In this document: positions 7,770-16,800 of the stretch, piece by piece | Layout of the letters: each line of letters starts with the position of its first letter | Numbering within the stretch: the stretch's first letter is position 1 | Origin: an uncultured Pelagibacteraceae bacterium | Lineage (GTDB): Bacteria; Pseudomonadota; Alphaproteobacteria; Pelagibacterales; Pelagibacteraceae | Reading direction: 5' to 3' | Length of the DNA: 61,493 nt | Assembly: GCA_902628195.1 (NCBI GenBank) | Contig: CACOLY010000006.1 | Span: 1-61,493, forward strand | Made by a program: the position numbers and the translations under genes | Notes under the pieces: generated by a model | What the model was told of the DNA's origin: nothing | Database searches by the model: none | Seen by the model: the letters and a program-made list of their open reading frames with translations, nothing else

Positions 7770-8560
7770 TCTTTCTTTAAAAGCTTTTTTACATTTCTCG
7801 ATATTATAGGTGGTAATAGATCTTTGATTAAATCTTTAAAAAAATTTGAGTCATTTCTGAAACGTGTACCATGAATCTTACCCATCTCAGAAGCTGGACG
7901 ACCGTAAGAATAATAATATAAAGCGATTGATTTTCTAGAAGTTCCATCAGGACATTTTAGTTTTTCTGGATGTCCGTGATAGGTATTTGAATTTGTGGTG
8001 AAAATTACACATCGATTAAAATCAGGTTTGATTATCTTTTTTGGATTTTTTAAATCGTCTTTATTGTATAATCCTAAATTTCCATTCCATTCTATATTCC
8101 AGTCATGATTTAAGTATAAAAGTAAATTTATTCTTCTATCCAAATTAACATCTTTATATTTATTAAAATCAGCATGAACATCTAAAAAACCACCTTTTTT
8201 TATTTCGTGATATCCACCCCCAAGCAAATAGGGATCACTAAAAAGTTTTTCTTTTATTCCTGTTAATTTTTGAAGATAAATTAAAAATATATCAGAATTT
8301 AAAAATGAAATGAGTTCAAAAGCAGAAGGTGATAAATCTTCCATCCCAATTGAAGTTAGCTTAATTTCATTTAGAGTGGTAAAATTTAATTTATTTCTTA
8401 ATTTTAATAAATCAGGAAATTCTTTATGCACATTGTTAATTAAATCTTTGTTGATAAAATCTTCAAATACAATATGTGGAAAAGGATCGTTTAGACTGTA
8501 TGTTTCACTAAATTCTTGAGGGAATTTATATTTTGTATTTATATATTTATCAAATTCCAT
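7766..8560 (-). CDS. 2-oxoglutarate/Fe(II)-dependent oxygenase
   Basis: A 264-residue protein of the prolyl-4-hydroxylase-like 2OG-Fe(II) oxygenase superfamily. The iron triad is visible as HAD (His129, Asp131) and a distal His in TYHGHPE (His195), with Arg209 in SRKSIALYYYS as the likely 2-oxoglutarate ligand. The N-terminal PFPHIVFEDFI is typical of these hydroxylases. It hydroxylates an unknown substrate, perhaps a protein or small metabolite. It reads toward the GSCFA gene, overlapping it tail-to-tail by four bases, and lies 9 bases downstream of tRNA-Thr, so it may be transcribed with the tRNA and rlmB. The ATG at 8560 is the first in frame. Confidence 0.8.
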   Translation of the reverse strand: MEFDKYINTKYKFPQEFSETYSLNDPFPHIVFEDFINKDLINNVHKEFPDLLKLRNKLNFTTLNEIKLTSIGMEDLSPSAFELISFLNSDIFLIYLQKLTGIKEKLFSDPYLLGGGYHEIKKGGFLDVHADFNKYKDVNLDRRINLLLYLNHDWNIEWNGNLGLYNKDDLKNPKKIIKPDFNRCVIFTTNSNTYHGHPEKLKCPDGTSRKSIALYYYSYGRPASEMGKIHGTRFRNDSNFFKDLIKDLLPPIISRNVKKLLKKD

Positions 8561-8569
8561 AATTTTTTT

Positions 8570-8645
8570 TGGTGCCCCCGCACGGATTCGAACCGCGGAC
8601 CTATTGATTACAAATCAATTGCTCTACCAGCTGAGCTACAAGGGC
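8570..8645 (-). tRNA. tRNA-Thr (UGU)
   Basis: On the minus strand, a complete 76-base cloverleaf runs from 8645 to 8570. The acceptor stem GCCCTTG pairs with CGGGGGC (two G-T pairs), followed by discriminator A and an encoded CCA. The anticodon stem ATTGA/TCAAT frames loop TTTGTAA with anticodon TGT. D-arm and TTCGAAT T-loop are normal. It sits between rlmB and the oxygenase gene in the same direction. Confidence 0.95.
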
Positions 8646-8678
8646 TTGCGCAATAATTATTAACTATTTATGAATTAA

Positions 8679-9422
8679 TCAACTCTTTTTTTTTAAATAA
8701 CTTAAATGATGAAACACAATAGCGGCACTATTAGAGATATTTAGACTTTCTACTTTGCTATCAATTTCTATTTTTATTAAAAAATCAGCATATTTGGATG
8801 TATGTTTATGCATACCAAAGCCCTCAGACCCAAATAATAGAATATTATTTCCTTTCCATTCTATATTTGTAAAATCTTTATTACCGCTACTATCAAAGCC
8901 ATAAACCCAAAAATTTTTATCTTTAAGATTTTTTAAGGTAGAATTTATATTAGATACTTCAAAAATATTCATATACTCAATTGCTCCACTTGAGGCCTTG
9001 TACATCAGTTTACTTTCACTTGGATAATGTCTTTCTTTCATAATAATTCCATCTATATTAAAAGACGTGGCACTTCTAATTAAAGCTCCAATATTTCTAG
9101 GATCTGTTATTCCATCCAAACAGACTAAGGTAATATTCTTTTTATCTTTTATAAATTCTTTAAGAATTGGTTTTTCCAAATGTTCTATTTCAGCAACATA
9201 ACCTTGATGAAGTAAATTTTCCTTAGTGCTATATTTATCTAATTCTTTTTTTGTTTTAAAATAAACCTTCACATTGCTTAAAAGGTTTTTGTTTGGGCTT
9301 TTTCTATGAATATTTTTTTTACTTTCTTCAGTAAGAAAAACTCTTAAAACCCTCCTTTTTGGATTTTTTAACGCTTCTAAAACTGCATGTTGCCCAACAA
9401 TAAAAAATGACGATTTATTCAT
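8679..9422 (-). CDS. rlmB: 23S rRNA (guanosine-2'-O-)-methyltransferase, SpoU/TrmH family
   Basis: A 247-residue SPOUT-class methyltransferase. It has an N-terminal substrate-binding domain beginning FFIVGQHAVLEALKN and a C-terminal knotted SpoU domain with CLDGITDPRNIGALIRSATSF, LFGSEGFGMHKHT and IEIDSKVESLNISNSAAIV, the three SpoU motifs that bind AdoMet. RlmB methylates G2251 of 23S rRNA; other TrmH-family members modify other rRNA or tRNA sites, so the exact target is inferred from overall resemblance. It is divergent from the tRNA-Tyr/tuf block, with the shared upstream region at 9423-9552, and is followed by tRNA-Thr on the same strand. Confidence 0.82.
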   Translation of the reverse strand: MNKSSFFIVGQHAVLEALKNPKRRVLRVFLTEESKKNIHRKSPNKNLLSNVKVYFKTKKELDKYSTKENLLHQGYVAEIEHLEKPILKEFIKDKKNITLVCLDGITDPRNIGALIRSATSFNIDGIIMKERHYPSESKLMYKASSGAIEYMNIFEVSNINSTLKNLKDKNFWVYGFDSSGNKDFTNIEWKGNNILLFGSEGFGMHKHTSKYADFLIKIEIDSKVESLNISNSAAIVFHHLSYLKKKS

Positions 9423-9476
9423 AAAATTTACTTATATTTACACGTTTTTTAAGACTTTTTCCTAATAAATCACGTA

Positions 9477-9550
9477 TTGCATTTGCATAAATAAAATATA
9501 TAAAACGCTTGTTGTTTGAAGCTTTATTGAACAAGGGGACACTTCCCCGA
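9477..9550 (+). promoter_or_regulatory. Candidate promoter and structured leader of the tRNA-tuf block
   Basis: TTGCAT at 9477-9482 and TATAAA at 9499-9504 are 16 bases apart and precede tRNA-Tyr by about 50 bases. The bases that would be transcribed contain two small inverted repeats: CTTGTT (9508-9513) with AACAAG (9530-9535), and GGGGA (9535-9539) with TCCCC (9544-9548). These could fold as a 5' leader removed by RNase P. The region also separates this block from the divergent rlmB gene. The match to sigma70 boxes is moderate and the DNA is AT-rich, so the call is tentative. Confidence 0.35.
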
Positions 9551-9552
9551 AG

Positions 9553-9638
9553 GGAGGGGTTCCAGAGCGGTCAAATGGGGCGGGCTGTAAACCCGTTGAC
9601 TTCGGTCTTCGAAAGTTCGAATCTTTCCCCCTCCACCA
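9553..9638 (+). tRNA. tRNA-Tyr (GUA)
   Basis: An 86-base class II tRNA with a long variable arm. The acceptor stem GGAGGGG pairs with CCCCTCC, followed by A and an encoded CCA. The anticodon stem GCGGG/CCCGT encloses loop CTGTAAA with anticodon GTA. The T-arm is GAAAG-TTCGAAT-CTTTC. It is the first RNA of the plus-strand block. Confidence 0.95.
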
Positions 9639-9684
9639 TTCAATGAAATTTTAAATAATACTGGAGTGTTATTCTTGGGTTTGT

Positions 9685-9758
9685 GCGGGTGTAGTTCAAT
9701 GGTAGAACGCTAGCCTTCCAAGCTGGATGTAAGGGTTCGATTCCCTTTACCCGCTCCA
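9685..9758 (+). tRNA. tRNA-Gly (UCC)
   Basis: A 74-base tRNA. The acceptor stem GCGGGTG pairs with TACCCGC (one G-T), with discriminator T and an encoded CCA. The anticodon stem CTAGC/GCTGG encloses loop CTTCCAA, anticodon TCC. It lies 46 bases after tRNA-Tyr and 30 bases before tuf, the same tRNA-then-tuf order as in many proteobacteria. Confidence 0.95.
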
Positions 9759-9788
9759 AGAAATAAAATTAAAATAAAGAGGAAAAAA

Positions 9789-10979
9789 ATGTCGAAAGAA
9801 AAATTTGTAAGAAATAAACCGCATTGTAATATCGGTACTATAGGTCATGTTGACCATGGTAAAACAACACTGACAGCAGCTATAACTAAAGTTTTAGCTG
9901 AAACAGGTGGTGCAACAGCTATTGCGTATGATCAAATTGATAAAGCTCCAGAGGAAAAAGAGAGAGGAATTACAATTTCAACTGCGCATGTTGAGTATGA
10001 AACAGAAAAAAGACACTACGCACACGTGGATTGCCCAGGACATGCTGACTATGTAAAAAATATGATTACTGGTGCAGCTCAAATGGATGGTGCAATTCTT
10101 GTTGTTAACGCAGCTGATGGTCCTATGCCACAAACTAGAGAACATATACTTTTAGCAAGACAAGTTGGTGTTCCAGCAATTGTTGTTTACTTAAATAAAG
10201 TTGATCAGGTTGATGATAAAGAAATGATTGATCTTGTTGAAGAGGAAATTAAAGAACTATTAACTTCATACAAATTCCCGGGAGATAAAACTCCAATCGC
10301 AAAAGGTTCTGCATTAGCAGCAGTGGAAGGAAGAGATGATGAAATAGGAAAAAATTCCATCTTACAATTAATGAAAAATGTAGATGAATTTATTCCGCAA
10401 CCAGATAGACCAAAAGATAAAGATTTTTTAATGCCAGTCGAAGATGTTTTTTCAATTTCTGGTAGAGGTACTGTTGTTACAGGAAGAGTAGAATCTGGTG
10501 TAATTAAAACAGGTGATGAAATCGAAATTGTTGGAATTAGAGAAACAAAAAAATCTGTTTGTACTGGAGTTGAAATGTTTAGAAAGCTTTTAGATTCAGG
10601 TGAGGCTGGAGATAACATTGGAGTACTTTTAAGAGGTGTTGAAAGGACTGATGTAGAAAGAGGACAGGTTCTTTGTAAATCTGGTTCAGTTACACCACAT
10701 ACAAAATTTGAAGCTCAAGCTTATGTGTTAAAAAAAGAAGAGGGCGGAAGACATACTCCTTTTTTTACAAAATATAGACCACAGTTTTACTTCAGAACTA
10801 CTGACGTTACAGGTGAGGTAGAATTACCGTCTGGTACTGAAATGGTTATGCCAGGCGATGATGCTAAGTTTACAGTAAAATTAATTACTCCAATTGCGAT
10901 GTCAGAAAAATTAAACTTTGCAATTAGAGAAGGTGGAAGAACAGTAGGAGCAGGAGTAGTAACTAAAATTATAGAGTAA
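9789..10979 (+). CDS. tuf: Elongation factor Tu
   Basis: A 396-residue GTPase that delivers aminoacyl-tRNA to the ribosome. The G1 motif GHVDHGKTT lies at residues 19-27, G3 DCPGHADY at about 81-88 and G4 NKVD at about 136-139; domains 2 and 3 follow, with [11 protein letters not shown] and [17 protein letters not shown] sequences. The start has a strong AGAGG site at 9778-9782, one of the best in the window, as expected for a very highly expressed gene. It is flanked by tRNA-Gly and tRNA-Trp and leads into secE-nusG. No second copy follows fusA here. Confidence 0.99.
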   Translation: MSKEKFVRNKPHCNIGTIGHVDHGKTTLTAAITKVLAETGGATAIAYDQIDKAPEEKERGITISTAHVEYETEKRHYAHVDCPGHADYVKNMITGAAQMDGAILVVNAADGPMPQTREHILLARQVGVPAIVVYLNKVDQVDDKEMIDLVEEEIKELLTSYKFPGDKTPIAKGSALAAVEGRDDEIGKNSILQLMKNVDEFIPQPDRPKDKDFLMPVEDVFSISGRGTVVTGRVESGVIKTGDEIEIVGIRETKKSVCTGVEMFRKLLDSGEAGDNIGVLLRGVERTDVERGQVLCKSGSVTPHTKFEAQAYVLKKEEGGRHTPFFTKYRPQFYFRTTDVTGEVELPSGTEMVMPGDDAKFTVKLITPIAMSEKLNFAIREGGRTVGAGVVTKIIE

Positions 10980-10988
10980 GCTCTATAT

Positions 10989-11064
10989 AGGAGTGTAGCT
11001 CAATTGGTAGAGCGCCGGTCTCCAAAACCGGAGGCTGAGGGTTCGAGTCCCTCCGCTCCTGCCA
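10989..11064 (+). tRNA. tRNA-Trp (CCA)
   Basis: A 76-base tRNA between tuf and secE. The acceptor stem AGGAGTG pairs with CGCTCCT, with discriminator G and an encoded CCA. The anticodon stem CCGGT/ACCGG encloses loop CTCCAAA with anticodon CCA. The spacing of 9 bases from tuf and 15 bases to secE implies processing from a common transcript. Confidence 0.96.
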
Positions 11065-11079
11065 ATTAAAGGATAAAAA

Positions 11080-11271
11080 ATGAAAAACCCGATAAAATTT
11101 ATACAGGAAGTAAAACAGGAAGCTTTCAAAGTTTCATGGCCAACAGGTAAGGAAACTTTACAAGGTGCTTTAATGGTTTTTCTGATGGCAGTTGTTATGT
11201 CATTATTTTTTTTATTACTAGATCAGTTACTAAAATTCTTTTTAGATATATTACTAAAGGTGAGTATTTAA
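11080..11271 (+). CDS. secE: Preprotein translocase subunit SecE
   Basis: A 63-residue short-form SecE. It has an amphipathic N-terminal segment (KFIQEVKQEAFKVSWPTGKET, with the conserved VSWP) followed by a single transmembrane helix. It clamps SecY in the SecYEG channel at the inner membrane. The short one-span form is usual outside the enterics. The stop overlaps the nusG ATG by one base, so the pair is coupled, as in most bacteria. A GGAT sequence lies just before the ATG. Confidence 0.96.
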   Translation: MKNPIKFIQEVKQEAFKVSWPTGKETLQGALMVFLMAVVMSLFFLLLDQLLKFFLDILLKVSI

Positions 11272-11801
11272 TGAAAAATTGGTACATTGTTCAATCTCAC
11301 TCTAGTTTTGAAAATAAAGTAGCTGGAATCATTAAGGAAGAAGCTGATAAAGCTAATATTTCAGATAAATTTGAGGAAATTATAGTGCCTACGCATGATG
11401 TTACAGAGGTCAAACGAGGTAAAAGAATACAAAGAAAAAAGAAATATTTTCCAGGTTATATTTTAATCAAAAGTGAAATGAATAATGACATCTATCATAT
11501 GATTAAAAATATAAAGAGAGTAAGCGGATTTTTAGGTTCAAAAGGTATACCTGTTCCAGTTTCAGATAAAGAAATTGAAAAAATACTAGGACAAATAAAA
11601 GATGGTGTAGCTCAACCAAAATCTGGTATAGAGTACAGCGTAGGTGAAAAAGTTCAAGTTGTTGATGGACCTTTTGCATCCTTTAATGGAATGGTTGAAG
11701 GAATTGATGAAGAAAAATCAAGATTAAAAGTTTCTGTTTCAATATTTGGCAGACCTACACCAGTTGATTTAGAATATAACCAAGTGGAAAAAGTAAGTTA
11801 A
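11271..11801 (+). CDS. nusG: Transcription termination/antitermination factor NusG
   Basis: A 176-residue protein with the N-terminal NGN domain ([31 protein letters not shown]) and the C-terminal KOW domain ([20 protein letters not shown]). NusG binds the RNA polymerase clamp, promotes processivity, and links transcription to Rho or the ribosome. It overlaps secE and rplK by one base on each side, so secE-nusG-rplK are a tight translational chain. Confidence 0.97.
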   Translation: MKNWYIVQSHSSFENKVAGIIKEEADKANISDKFEEIIVPTHDVTEVKRGKRIQRKKKYFPGYILIKSEMNNDIYHMIKNIKRVSGFLGSKGIPVPVSDKEIEKILGQIKDGVAQPKSGIEYSVGEKVQVVDGPFASFNGMVEGIDEEKSRLKVSVSIFGRPTPVDLEYNQVEKVS

Positions 11802-12232
11802 TGGCAGCAAAAAAAGAAATAAGTGGATTTATAAAACTCCAAATAAAAGGTGGCCAAGCTAATCCAGCTCCACCTGTTGGTCCAGCATTAGGACAACGTG
11901 GAGTTAACATTATGGAATTTTGTAAAGCTTTTAATGATAAAACAAAATCATTAGCAGGAAAACCTGTTCCAGTAGAAATAACTGTTTATAAGGATAAAAA
12001 ATTTGATTTTAAGATTAAATCTCCTCCAGCATCTTTTTTTATAAGAGAAGCAGCTAAATTAAAAAGTGGTTCTCAAGAGCCTGGCAGAAATATTGTTGCA
12101 TCAATTACAAAAAAACAAGCTGAAGAAATAGCTAAACAAAAAATGAATGATCTAAATGCTTTAGATTTAGAGCAAGCAGTAAAAATTATCGCTGGTTCAG
12201 CCAGATCAATGGGAATTGAGGTAAAGGATTAA
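11801..12232 (+). CDS. rplK: 50S ribosomal protein L11
   Basis: A 143-residue L11. The N-terminal domain carries [32 protein letters not shown], whose GQANPAPP and GPALGQ segments bind the GTPase-associated centre partners, and the C-terminal domain binds 23S rRNA ([12 protein letters not shown] end). Length is normal. It is one base from rplA, the usual L11-L1 pair, where L1 may autoregulate translation. Confidence 0.98.
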   Translation: MAAKKEISGFIKLQIKGGQANPAPPVGPALGQRGVNIMEFCKAFNDKTKSLAGKPVPVEITVYKDKKFDFKIKSPPASFFIREAAKLKSGSQEPGRNIVASITKKQAEEIAKQKMNDLNALDLEQAVKIIAGSARSMGIEVKD

Positions 12233-12233
12233 T

Positions 12234-12923
12234 ATGAGCTCAAAAAGATTTAAAAAACTTCCTGAAAAAACTTTTGAATTACCTTCTGAAAGTATAGAAA
12301 AACTTTTACCAGTTGTAAAAAAAAATTGTACAACTAAATTTGATGAGTCTGTAGATTTAAGTTTTCAAATTAATAACAAACAAAAAAAAAGTGAAATTAA
12401 TATAAGAACGGTTGTCAATCTTCCTGGTGGAACTGGTAAAAAAGTTAAAGTTGCAGTTGTTTGTGAGGATTCAAAAGAAACTGAAGCAAAATCGGCTGGC
12501 GCAGATATAGTGGGTGGTGAAGATTTTATAGAAAAAATTAAAAATGGAGATTTAAATTTTGAAAAATTAATTTGTACTCCAAAAATGATGATTAAATTAT
12601 CAAAACTTGGAAAAGTTTTGGGTCCAAAAGGTTTAATGCCAAATCCTAAACTAGGCTCTGTAACTGAAAATCTTAAACAAGCAGTTATTGATGCTAAGTC
12701 TGGTCAAGTAGAAATTAGAAATGACAAAGATGGAAATATAGGTGTAAGCATTGGAAAAAAATCATTTAGTGACGATAAAATAATAAAAAATTTCAACGCA
12801 ATAATAGAAACTTTAGAAAAAGAAAAAACGAATAACACAATTAAAGGTGAGTTAATAAAATCCACTTTTCTTACTTCAACAATGGGTGTTTCATACAAAC
12901 TTAAGATTGGTAAAAGTATTTAG
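12234..12923 (+). CDS. rplA: 50S ribosomal protein L1
   Basis: A 229-residue L1 with the conserved VNLPGGTGKKVKVAVV and GKVLGPKGLMPNPKLGSVT segments that contact the 23S rRNA L1 stalk. L1 helps move tRNA out of the E site and in many bacteria represses its own operon. N-terminal residues are Lys/Ser-rich as in other proteins here. It lies one base after rplK. Confidence 0.97.
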   Translation: MSSKRFKKLPEKTFELPSESIEKLLPVVKKNCTTKFDESVDLSFQINNKQKKSEINIRTVVNLPGGTGKKVKVAVVCEDSKETEAKSAGADIVGGEDFIEKIKNGDLNFEKLICTPKMMIKLSKLGKVLGPKGLMPNPKLGSVTENLKQAVIDAKSGQVEIRNDKDGNIGVSIGKKSFSDDKIIKNFNAIIETLEKEKTNNTIKGELIKSTFLTSTMGVSYKLKIGKSI

Positions 12924-12925
12924 TT

Positions 12926-13447
12926 ATGATGAATAAAGAGCAAAAAAAAAATTACATTTCTGAAATGACAAATCAATTTGAAAATAGTAAAGCTATAATG
13001 GTTACTCATTATCAAGGTTTAACCATGACACAACTTGATGATTTGAGATCTAGAATGAGAGAGCATGGTATTATTTTTAAGATAACAAAAAATAGAATAA
13101 CAAAATTAGCACTGGAAAAAACTAAATGTAAAGATTTATCAAATTTATTTACTGGCCCTACAGCTGTTGCCTTTGGTGAAGATGCAATTATGTCAGCAAG
13201 AATTTTATCAAAATTTGCAAAAGATCATGAGAATCTAAAACTAATTGGTGGAATGATGAATAATGAGGTTTTAGATCAAGCTGGTGTCATGAATGTCGCA
13301 AATTTACCTACTTTAGATGAAGCAAGAGCTAATATAGTGGGAATTTTGAATGCTTCCGCATCAAAATTAATTAGTATTTTGCTTGCACGTTCAGAAAAAA
13401 TGAGTAGTTTACCACCAGAAAATTCTGAAAAACAACCTAAAGAGTAG
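12926..13447 (+). CDS. rplJ: 50S ribosomal protein L10
   Basis: A 173-residue L10. The N-terminal rRNA-binding domain includes [22 protein letters not shown] and [12 protein letters not shown]; the C-terminal helix binds L7/L12 dimers to build the stalk. Two adjacent ATG codons (12926 and 12929) could start it; the difference is one Met. It is two bases after rplA and four before rplL, consistent with coupled synthesis of the stalk. Confidence 0.96.
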   Translation: MMNKEQKKNYISEMTNQFENSKAIMVTHYQGLTMTQLDDLRSRMREHGIIFKITKNRITKLALEKTKCKDLSNLFTGPTAVAFGEDAIMSARILSKFAKDHENLKLIGGMMNNEVLDQAGVMNVANLPTLDEARANIVGILNASASKLISILLARSEKMSSLPPENSEKQPKE

Positions 13448-13451
13448 ATAT

Positions 13452-13817
13452 ATGCCTGACCTAAATAAAATTATTGAAGACTTATCAAGCTTAACAGTTG
13501 CTGAAGCAGCTGAGCTTTCAAAACAATTAGAAGAAAAATGGGGAGTAACACCAATGGCAGCAGCAGCACCAGCAGCAGCGGGTGGCGCAGCAGCAGCAGA
13601 AGAAAAAGATGACTTTACAATTATGTTGGTTTCTGCAGGTGATAAAAAAATTAACGTTATTAAAGAAGTAAGAGCAGCTACTTCGCTTGGATTAAAAGAA
13701 GCTAAAGATCTAGTTGAAGGTGCACCAAAAGAAGTAAAAGCTGGTGTTCCAAAAAAAGAAGCTGAAGAAATAAAAGCTAAATTAGAAGCTGCAGGCGCAA
13801 AAGTAGAACTTAAATAA
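13452..13817 (+). CDS. rplL: 50S ribosomal protein L7/L12
   Basis: A 121-residue L7/L12. The N-terminal dimerisation helix is followed by an alanine-rich flexible hinge ([17 protein letters not shown]) and the conserved C-terminal factor-binding domain with [24 protein letters not shown]. It recruits EF-Tu, EF-G and other GTPases. The hinge is GC-richer than neighbouring DNA because of GCA/GCG runs. It is followed by the hairpin at 13836-13862. Confidence 0.98.
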   Translation: MPDLNKIIEDLSSLTVAEAAELSKQLEEKWGVTPMAAAAPAAAGGAAAAEEKDDFTIMLVSAGDKKINVIKEVRAATSLGLKEAKDLVEGAPKEVKAGVPKKEAEEIKAKLEAAGAKVELK

Positions 13818-13835
13818 ATTAATAAGGATTTTATA

Positions 13836-13862
13836 AATACTGATTAATTTTTAATCAGTATT
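13836..13862 (+). promoter_or_regulatory. Perfect 11-bp hairpin in the rplL-rpoB spacer
   Basis: AATACTGATTA at 13836-13846 is exactly reverse-complementary to TAATCAGTATT at 13852-13862, with the 5-base loop ATTTT. The 3' arm ends 9 bases before the rpoB ATG, so the folded RNA would cover the initiation region. There is no U-tract after the stem, so it is not a classic intrinsic terminator. In E. coli the same spacer carries an attenuator and an RNase III site that set RNA polymerase levels relative to ribosomal proteins; this hairpin is a plausible functional analogue. Confidence 0.7.
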
Positions 13863-13871
13863 ATTACATAG

Positions 13872-16800
13872 ATGCAATTATCTTTTACTGAAAAAAAGAA
13901 TATTAGAAAAAATTTTGGTAAACTAAAAGAGAGTTTATCAATACCAAATCTTATAGAAGTTCAAAAAAATTCTTACAACGAATTGACACATTTTAATCCT
14001 GAAGCTGGTGAATTAGCAAAAGGTTTTGATAGAGTATTTAATAGTATTTTTCCAATAGAAGATTTAAATGATAAAGCAACACTTGAGTACGTATCTTATA
14101 AATTAGAAAAACCAAAATTTGATGTTGAGGAATGTATAGCTAGAGGTTTAACATATTCTTCTGCACTAAAGTGTACATTAAGATTAGTTGTATATGAAAT
14201 AAATCAAGAAAATAATACGAAGGATATTTTGTCCGCTAAAGAACAAGAAGTTTATATGGGTGAAGTTCCAATGATGACTAATAGCGGAACATTTATTACA
14301 AATGGTGTTCAAAGAGTTGTTGTTAATCAAATGCATAGAAGTCCAGGTGTATTTTTTGATCATGATAAAGGAAAAACACATGCTAGCGGTAAATTATTAT
14401 TTAATTGTAGGGTCATTCCAAATAGAGGATCTTGGCTAGATTTTGAATATGATGTGAAAGATCTATTATATTTTAAAATAGATAGAAAGAAAAAAATTCT
14501 AGCTTCAACTTTATTACTTGCTCTAGGATATTCTAAAATTGAAATTGCTAACGAATTTTATGAAAGTGAAAAATATGTTTTTGATCCTGGCTCAAATAAA
14601 TGGAAGACTAAATTTAATCCTGAAAACTACAAAGCTAAGAATTTTTCTGAAGAAGTAGTAGATGCTAAAAATGGTAAAGTTGTTATTAAACTTGGGGAGA
14701 AAATAAATTTTCTAAACGCAAAAAAAATTGCAAATGATGGTCTAAAAGACATTCTAGTATCTAAAGAGTCAATTTATGGAAAATTTCTTCATAATGATAT
14801 TAAAATAAGTGATGAAGATAGTGATATTTTTAAAATTGGAACTGAGTTGAATGAAACTATCGTTCAAAAAATTTTAGATGCAAAAATTCATTCAATTCAA
14901 ATATCAGTAACTAATTCTATTAATAAAGGACCTTATTTATTAAATACTATTCTAAATGATAAAAATAATACTAGGGATGAAGCTATTACAGAAATTTATA
15001 AAATGTTAAGACCAGGAGAACCACCAACTATTGAAATAGCGACTCAAATTTTTAACAATTTATTTTTTAGTTCCGACAGATATGATTTATCTGATGTTGG
15101 AAGGGTAAAAATGAACTCGAGATTAAACTTAGAGTGTTCAGATAAAATTACTATTTTAAGAAACGATGATGTAATAGCAATTATTCACAAAATGCTAGAT
15201 TTAAGAGATGGAAAGGATGAAGTTGATGACATCGACCATCTTGGAAATAGAAGAGTAAGATCAGTCGGTGAATTAGTAGAAAATCAAGCACGTATAGGCG
15301 TTTACAGAATGGAAAGAGCAATAAAAGAAAAGATGACAACTTTAGATGTTGAGTCTGCTATGCCTCAAGATTTGATTAATGCAAAACCATTAACAGTTTC
15401 TCTAAAAGATTTTTTTGCAAGTTCTCAACTTTCACAATTTATGGATCAAACAAATCCTTTATCAGAAATTACACATAAAAGAAGAGTTTCAGCTTTAGGA
15501 CCAGGTGGATTAACTAGAGAGAGAGCTGGATTTGAGGTAAGAGATGTTCATCCAACTCATTATGGAAGAATTTGTCCGATTGAAACTCCAGAAGGACCAA
15601 ATATTGGTCTTATTAATAGTTTATCTACTTATGCCAAAATAAACAAGTATGGTTTTATTGAAAGTCCTTACAAAAGAGTTAAAAATGGAGTAGTGCAGGA
15701 TAATGTAGAATATTTATCAGCAATGGAAGAAACAAAATTTACTATTGCACAAGCAAATACAAAAATTGACAAAAATGGAAAAATTATTGAAGATTTAGTG
15801 TCTTGTCGACAAAATTTAAATTTTCTTTTAGCAAAGCCTGATACGATTGATTATATAGACGTTTCTCCAAAACAATTAGTTTCAGTTGCTGCATCTTTAA
15901 TACCTTTTTTAGAAAACGATGATGCTAATAGAGCATTAATGGGTTCAAATATGATGAGACAAGCTGTTCCATTACTAAAACCAGAGTCACCACTAGTTGG
16001 AACTGGTATAGAAAGCGATGTTGCTTTAGACTCGGGCGTGACAATAGTAGCAAAAAGAGATGGCATAGTAGATAAAATTGACGGTAAAAGAATTGTAATA
16101 AAAGTAACTGAAGATAGTGATTTTACTAAATCAGGAGTAGATATCTATAATCTTCAAAAATTTAAAAGATCAAATCAAAATACATGTATTAATCAAAGAC
16201 CATTAGTAACAGTTGGTGATAAAGTTAAATCAGGAGACATAATAGCTGATGGTCCATCTACTAAATTAGGCGAATTAGCTCTAGGAAAAAACGTTACTGT
16301 AGCTTTTATGCCTTGGCAAGGCTACAATTTTGAGGATTCTATATTGATTTCTGAAAGATGTGTGACTGATGACGTATTTACTTCAGTTCACATTGTAGAG
16401 TATGAGATAATGGCCAGAGATACAAAACTTGGAGAAGAAGAAATTACAAGAGATATCCCCAATGTAAATGAAGAAGCTTTGAAGAATTTAGATGAATCAG
16501 GAATAGTATATATTGGAGCAGAGGTGAATGCCGGTGATATTTTAGTTGGAAAGGTAACTCCAAAAGGAGATTCAGCCTCAGGACCTGAAGAGAAACTATT
16601 AAGATCTATTTTTGGTGAAAAAGCAATTGATGTTACTGATACATCTTTAAGAATGTCCAGAGGTAGTAGTGGAACAGTTGTTGATGTGAGAGTTTTTAAT
16701 AGACACGGAATTGAAAAAGATGAGAGATCTATAACCATAGAAAGAGCTGAGATAGAACAAGTTCAACAAGATAAAATTGTTGAGGAAGAAATTTTAGAAA

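Noticed and set aside
12340..12390. Poly-A runs as programmed frameshift sites
   Set aside because: A-runs of seven to nine bases are frequent throughout and the frames are intact around them, so they reflect AT-rich Lys codons.
13836..13862. Rho-independent terminator after rplL
   Set aside because: The stem is perfect but is not followed by a U-run; bases after it read ATTACATAG, and rpoB must be read through.
16388..16738. 116-residue minus-strand ORF inside rpoB
   Set aside because: Antisense shadow of a conserved gene; composition reflects reversed rpoB codons.
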